Source: JABWCQ01 sp964587105
GTDB taxonomy: Bacteria > Electryoneota > RPQS01
Reading direction: 5' to 3'
Assembly (NCBI GenBank): GCA_964587105.1
Contig: CAZPKG010000003.1
Span: forward strand, 1 to 64,000
DNA: 64,000 nucleotides
The notes beneath the pieces are model-generated. The model was not told where the DNA came from, made no database searches, and saw only the letters and a list, made by a program, of their open reading frames with translations. Positions 62,312-64,000 of this stretch are shown in pieces (the first letter of the stretch is position 1; the number at the start of each line of letters is the position of its first letter). A program made the position numbers and the translations under genes.

Positions 62312-62548
62312 ATGATGGGTCTGCATTTGCACACGAAGCAACTCTACAATGAAGCTGAAATCACGGTTCGGGGTGATCTGACCGGATTGGCTTTGGCGCA
62401 ATTGAATGCCGCAATTGAGCATTTCCGGTCGCGCGGTTGTTCTGTGATTCACCTCAACATAGAGGGGGCGGAGCAAAAGAGCGACCTATTGCTGGCGGCT
62501 GAGCGCGCAGCCTTTGGATCAGACGATGAGATATTCGCCATCCGTTAG
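62312..62548 (+). CDS. Small unknown protein between mraZ and rsmH, possibly STAS-like
   Basis: 78 residues. The ATG at 62312 touches the mraZ stop; a second ATG at 62315 is better spaced from AAAGGG. The pattern strand (AEITVRGDL), helix (GLALAQLNAAIEHFRSRG), strand (SVIHLNIEG) and helix (SDLLLAAERAAF) resembles a shortened STAS fold. The phospho-accepting Ser/Thr motif of anti-sigma antagonists is not apparent. dcw clusters normally run mraZ directly into rsmH, so this is an extra gene. The function is unknown. Confidence 0.7.
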   Translation: MMGLHLHTKQLYNEAEITVRGDLTGLALAQLNAAIEHFRSRGCSVIHLNIEGAEQKSDLLLAAERAAFGSDDEIFAIR

Positions 62549-62568
62549 GCCACTGGCCGTAACGGATT

Positions 62569-62606
62569 CCCTGCGGTCACCGCAGATGTCCGCAGGGGAC
62601 TTTTTT
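62569..62606 (+). promoter_or_regulatory. Candidate attenuator inside the dcw operon
   Basis: CCCTGCGG (62569-62576) pairs with CCGCAGGG (62590-62597), followed by GAC and TTTTTT, which is terminator-like. The same left arm, CTGCGG (62571-62576), can instead pair with a second copy CCGCAG (62580-62585) around a TCA loop. The two structures are mutually exclusive. It lies between the small unknown gene and rsmH. Confidence 0.6.
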
Positions 62607-62638
62607 CAGACTGCTCGTTGACAAACCCCAGAGCCAAG

Positions 62639-63562
62639 ATGAACGATTCCTCTTCCTATCACACACCGGTAATGGGCAACGAGGTGGTTCAATGGCTGGT
62701 TACAGATCCATACGGATTGTACGCGGATTTTACCGTGGGGGGCGGCGGACACTCGAAGTTGATACTTTCTCAGCTTCGTGAGACAGGCAGGCTGTGTGGG
62801 ATAGACCGTGATCCGGAGGCGATCGCTGAAGCTCGGCGAACGTTGCCTGATCGCAACGAACTTTGGAATATACGATTCTCTGAAGCAGAGAGCAAGCTCT
62901 TTTCGCGATTTGGGGCGACTTTTTCTGGAGTTTTGCTCGATCTCGGAGTTTCATCGCACCAGCTTGACGATGAAGCGCGCGGCTTCAGCTATCGCAGCGA
63001 CGGTCCACTCGATCTGCGAATGTCACAAGAGTCGGGCGAGACGGCTGCGCAATTGCTGGCGCGGCTGTCAGAGTTAGAACTCAAAGAGATTTTCAAAACA
63101 CTCGGCGAAGACCCGCAGGCTGGCCGCATCGCTCGCGCAGTGGTCAAGGCTCGAACCGAAGCCGCTATTGAAACCACCGGACAGCTTGCCGACGTGATTC
63201 GCAAATCCGTCTCGGCGACCGCTCAGAAGTCACTGCCTCGCATCTTTCAAGCTCTTCGGATGGTTGTGAACCGCGAGCTTGAAGAACTTTCCTCCGGGCT
63301 TGCCGCAGCCTGGAAACTCTTGAAACCCACAGGCCGGTTGGTCGTCCTGACCTACCACTCCTTAGAAGATCGGCCGGTCAAGCAATTCATGCAGGCGCTG
63401 GTGCAGCCGCCACAATCCTTCTCGCCTCTTCCAACAGCACCATCACCTCGTCCGCACGGTAAATACCCGATTCGCGGACCGCTCCTCCCCACTCCACAAG
63501 AAATCGCGGAGAACCCGCGTTCCCGAAGCGCGAAGTTCCGGGTCATTGAAAAGCTCGTATAG
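62639..63562 (+). CDS. rsmH: 16S rRNA (cytosine(1402)-N4)-methyltransferase RsmH (MraW)
   Basis: About 307 residues. HTPVMGNEVVQWL opens the protein and the SAM motif is ADFTVGGGGHS. LLDLGVSSHQLDDEARGFSY, DGPLDLRM and the C-terminal LTYHSLEDRPVKQF are RsmH signatures. It methylates C1402 of 16S rRNA to tune the P site and is a standard member of the dcw cluster. The ATG at 62639 follows AGAGCC weakly; a TTG at 62618 would add seven residues. The attenuator-like hairpin precedes it by about 30 bases. Confidence 0.95.
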   Translation: MNDSSSYHTPVMGNEVVQWLVTDPYGLYADFTVGGGGHSKLILSQLRETGRLCGIDRDPEAIAEARRTLPDRNELWNIRFSEAESKLFSRFGATFSGVLLDLGVSSHQLDDEARGFSYRSDGPLDLRMSQESGETAAQLLARLSELELKEIFKTLGEDPQAGRIARAVVKARTEAAIETTGQLADVIRKSVSATAQKSLPRIFQALRMVVNRELEELSSGLAAAWKLLKPTGRLVVLTYHSLEDRPVKQFMQALVQPPQSFSPLPTAPSPRPHGKYPIRGPLLPTPQEIAENPRSRSAKFRVIEKLV

Positions 63563-63574
63563 CCCTTTCAAATC

Positions 63575-63964
63575 GTGTCCACCGTTTCCATACCTGCATC
63601 TGTTTATCGTCCAAAGCGCATCCCCAAAGTTTTGCGCCGACAAGCTACGCTCATCCGTTTGCTCAGCTTTCTCGGCTTGGTTGCAGTGGTGGCGTTGCTC
63701 GTTGCATGGCGGAATTTCACGGTTCAGCAACTCACGATCGACGTAGCGCGCCAGCGGTCCGCTATGCTTCAGCTTGACCAGGAGATTCAGCATCTCAGCG
63801 GATCAATTGAAGCGGCGGCTCCATATAATGAGGTAGCGCAGTGGGCTTTGGAAAAGCACGGTTGGAAATCGCGCACGACGCACATCGATTCAGTCACTAT
63901 CCCGGTCACCGGCTCGACACTTTCCTCATTGCCCCCGAATGGCGCATCCACCGTTCATCAGTAA
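63575..63964 (+). CDS. ftsL: FtsL-like cell division protein
   Basis: 129 residues, starting at GTG 63575 without a clear ribosome site, 12 bases after rsmH. A basic N-terminus (YRPKRIPKVLRRQ) is followed by one membrane helix (residues about 30-46) and a periplasmic coiled coil (QLTIDVARQRSAMLQLDQEIQHL), the bitopic layout of FtsL. Sequence conservation in the family is low, so the call rests on topology and its place between rsmH and ftsI. Its tail overlaps the next gene by 26 bases. Confidence 0.8.
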   Translation: MSTVSIPASVYRPKRIPKVLRRQATLIRLLSFLGLVAVVALLVAWRNFTVQQLTIDVARQRSAMLQLDQEIQHLSGSIEAAAPYNEVAQWALEKHGWKSRTTHIDSVTIPVTGSTLSSLPPNGASTVHQ

Positions 63965-64000
63965 ACCGGCTCGGCACCGGAGCCGCGAACGCCTTCTGGC
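63939..64000 (+). CDS. ftsI: Start of ftsI (division penicillin-binding protein), cut by window edge
   Basis: An ATG at 63939 within the end of ftsL opens a frame that continues off the window. The first 20 residues are strongly basic (KPARHRSRERLL near the end), as in the cytoplasmic tail of FtsI/PBP2B ahead of its membrane helix. Gene order rsmH-ftsL-ftsI is the rule in dcw clusters. No domain is visible in the fragment. Confidence 0.5.
   Translation, partial: MAHPPFISKPARHRSRERLL

Overview
The window reads as a chromosomal segment of a diderm (Gram-negative) bacterium, most plausibly a member of the Fibrobacteres-Chlorobi-Bacteroidetes superphylum or a related candidate phylum. The evidence is two secreted proteases with canonical type IX secretion (T9SS) C-terminal sorting domains, three gingipain-like (C25) proteins, several lipoproteins, an MlaE/MlaF pair, a BamA-like barrel protein and a TatA. 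Promoters look like ordinary housekeeping promoters (TTGnnn-N17-TAnnTT) rather than the Bacteroidetes -7/-33 type. I cannot fix the phylum from sequence alone. There is no rRNA, CRISPR array, prophage or insertion sequence. The gene content is a mix of housekeeping genes and a large secretome.

Layout. 1-1.7 kb: two related cysteine-rich secreted proteins, the first cut by the window edge. 1.7-5.7 kb: SppA, then a divergent pair of membrane proteins (O-antigen ligase-like and DoxX-like). 5.7-10.1 kb: tRNA-Glu, tRNA-His and a very large hybrid sensor kinase. 10.2-20.2 kb: two giant paralogous C25-like secreted proteins. 20.3-31.5 kb: initiator tRNA, a CorC/HlyC-type CBS protein overlapping a YigZ-family gene, pyruvate phosphate dikinase, an M1 peptidase with a T9SS tail and a third C25 protein. 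31.6-38.7 kb: cold shock protein and gamma-carbonic-anhydrase pair, a GT4 glycosyltransferase with an AlgD-like GDP-mannose dehydrogenase, an M24 aminopeptidase, a methyltransferase and tRNA-Gly(CCC).

38.9-49.7 kb holds a small lipoprotein and a tight minus-strand run hsp20-lon-comF-subtilase-coaE-S9 peptidase. Neighbours in this run are mostly joined by ATGA or other short overlaps. 49.8-58.2 kb: a secreted endonuclease/exonuclease/phosphatase protein, a 52-residue TatA, a MerR-type-HTH/receiver regulator, a metalloprotease/TolB-propeller/barrel fusion and MlaE-MlaF. 58.2-61.5 kb: a MacA-like adaptor, an ATPase-less MacB-like permease and a lipoprotein. 61.7 kb to the end: the start of the division and cell wall (dcw) cluster, mraZ - small unknown gene - rsmH - ftsL - ftsI (cut off).

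The points most worth a second look are: a perfectly phased MraZ operator and a candidate attenuator in the dcw leader; a modular C-terminal tail shared by otherwise unrelated secreted proteins that lack a T9SS tail; loss of the usual catalytic His motif in two C25 paralogs; and the three-part protease/propeller/barrel fusion.
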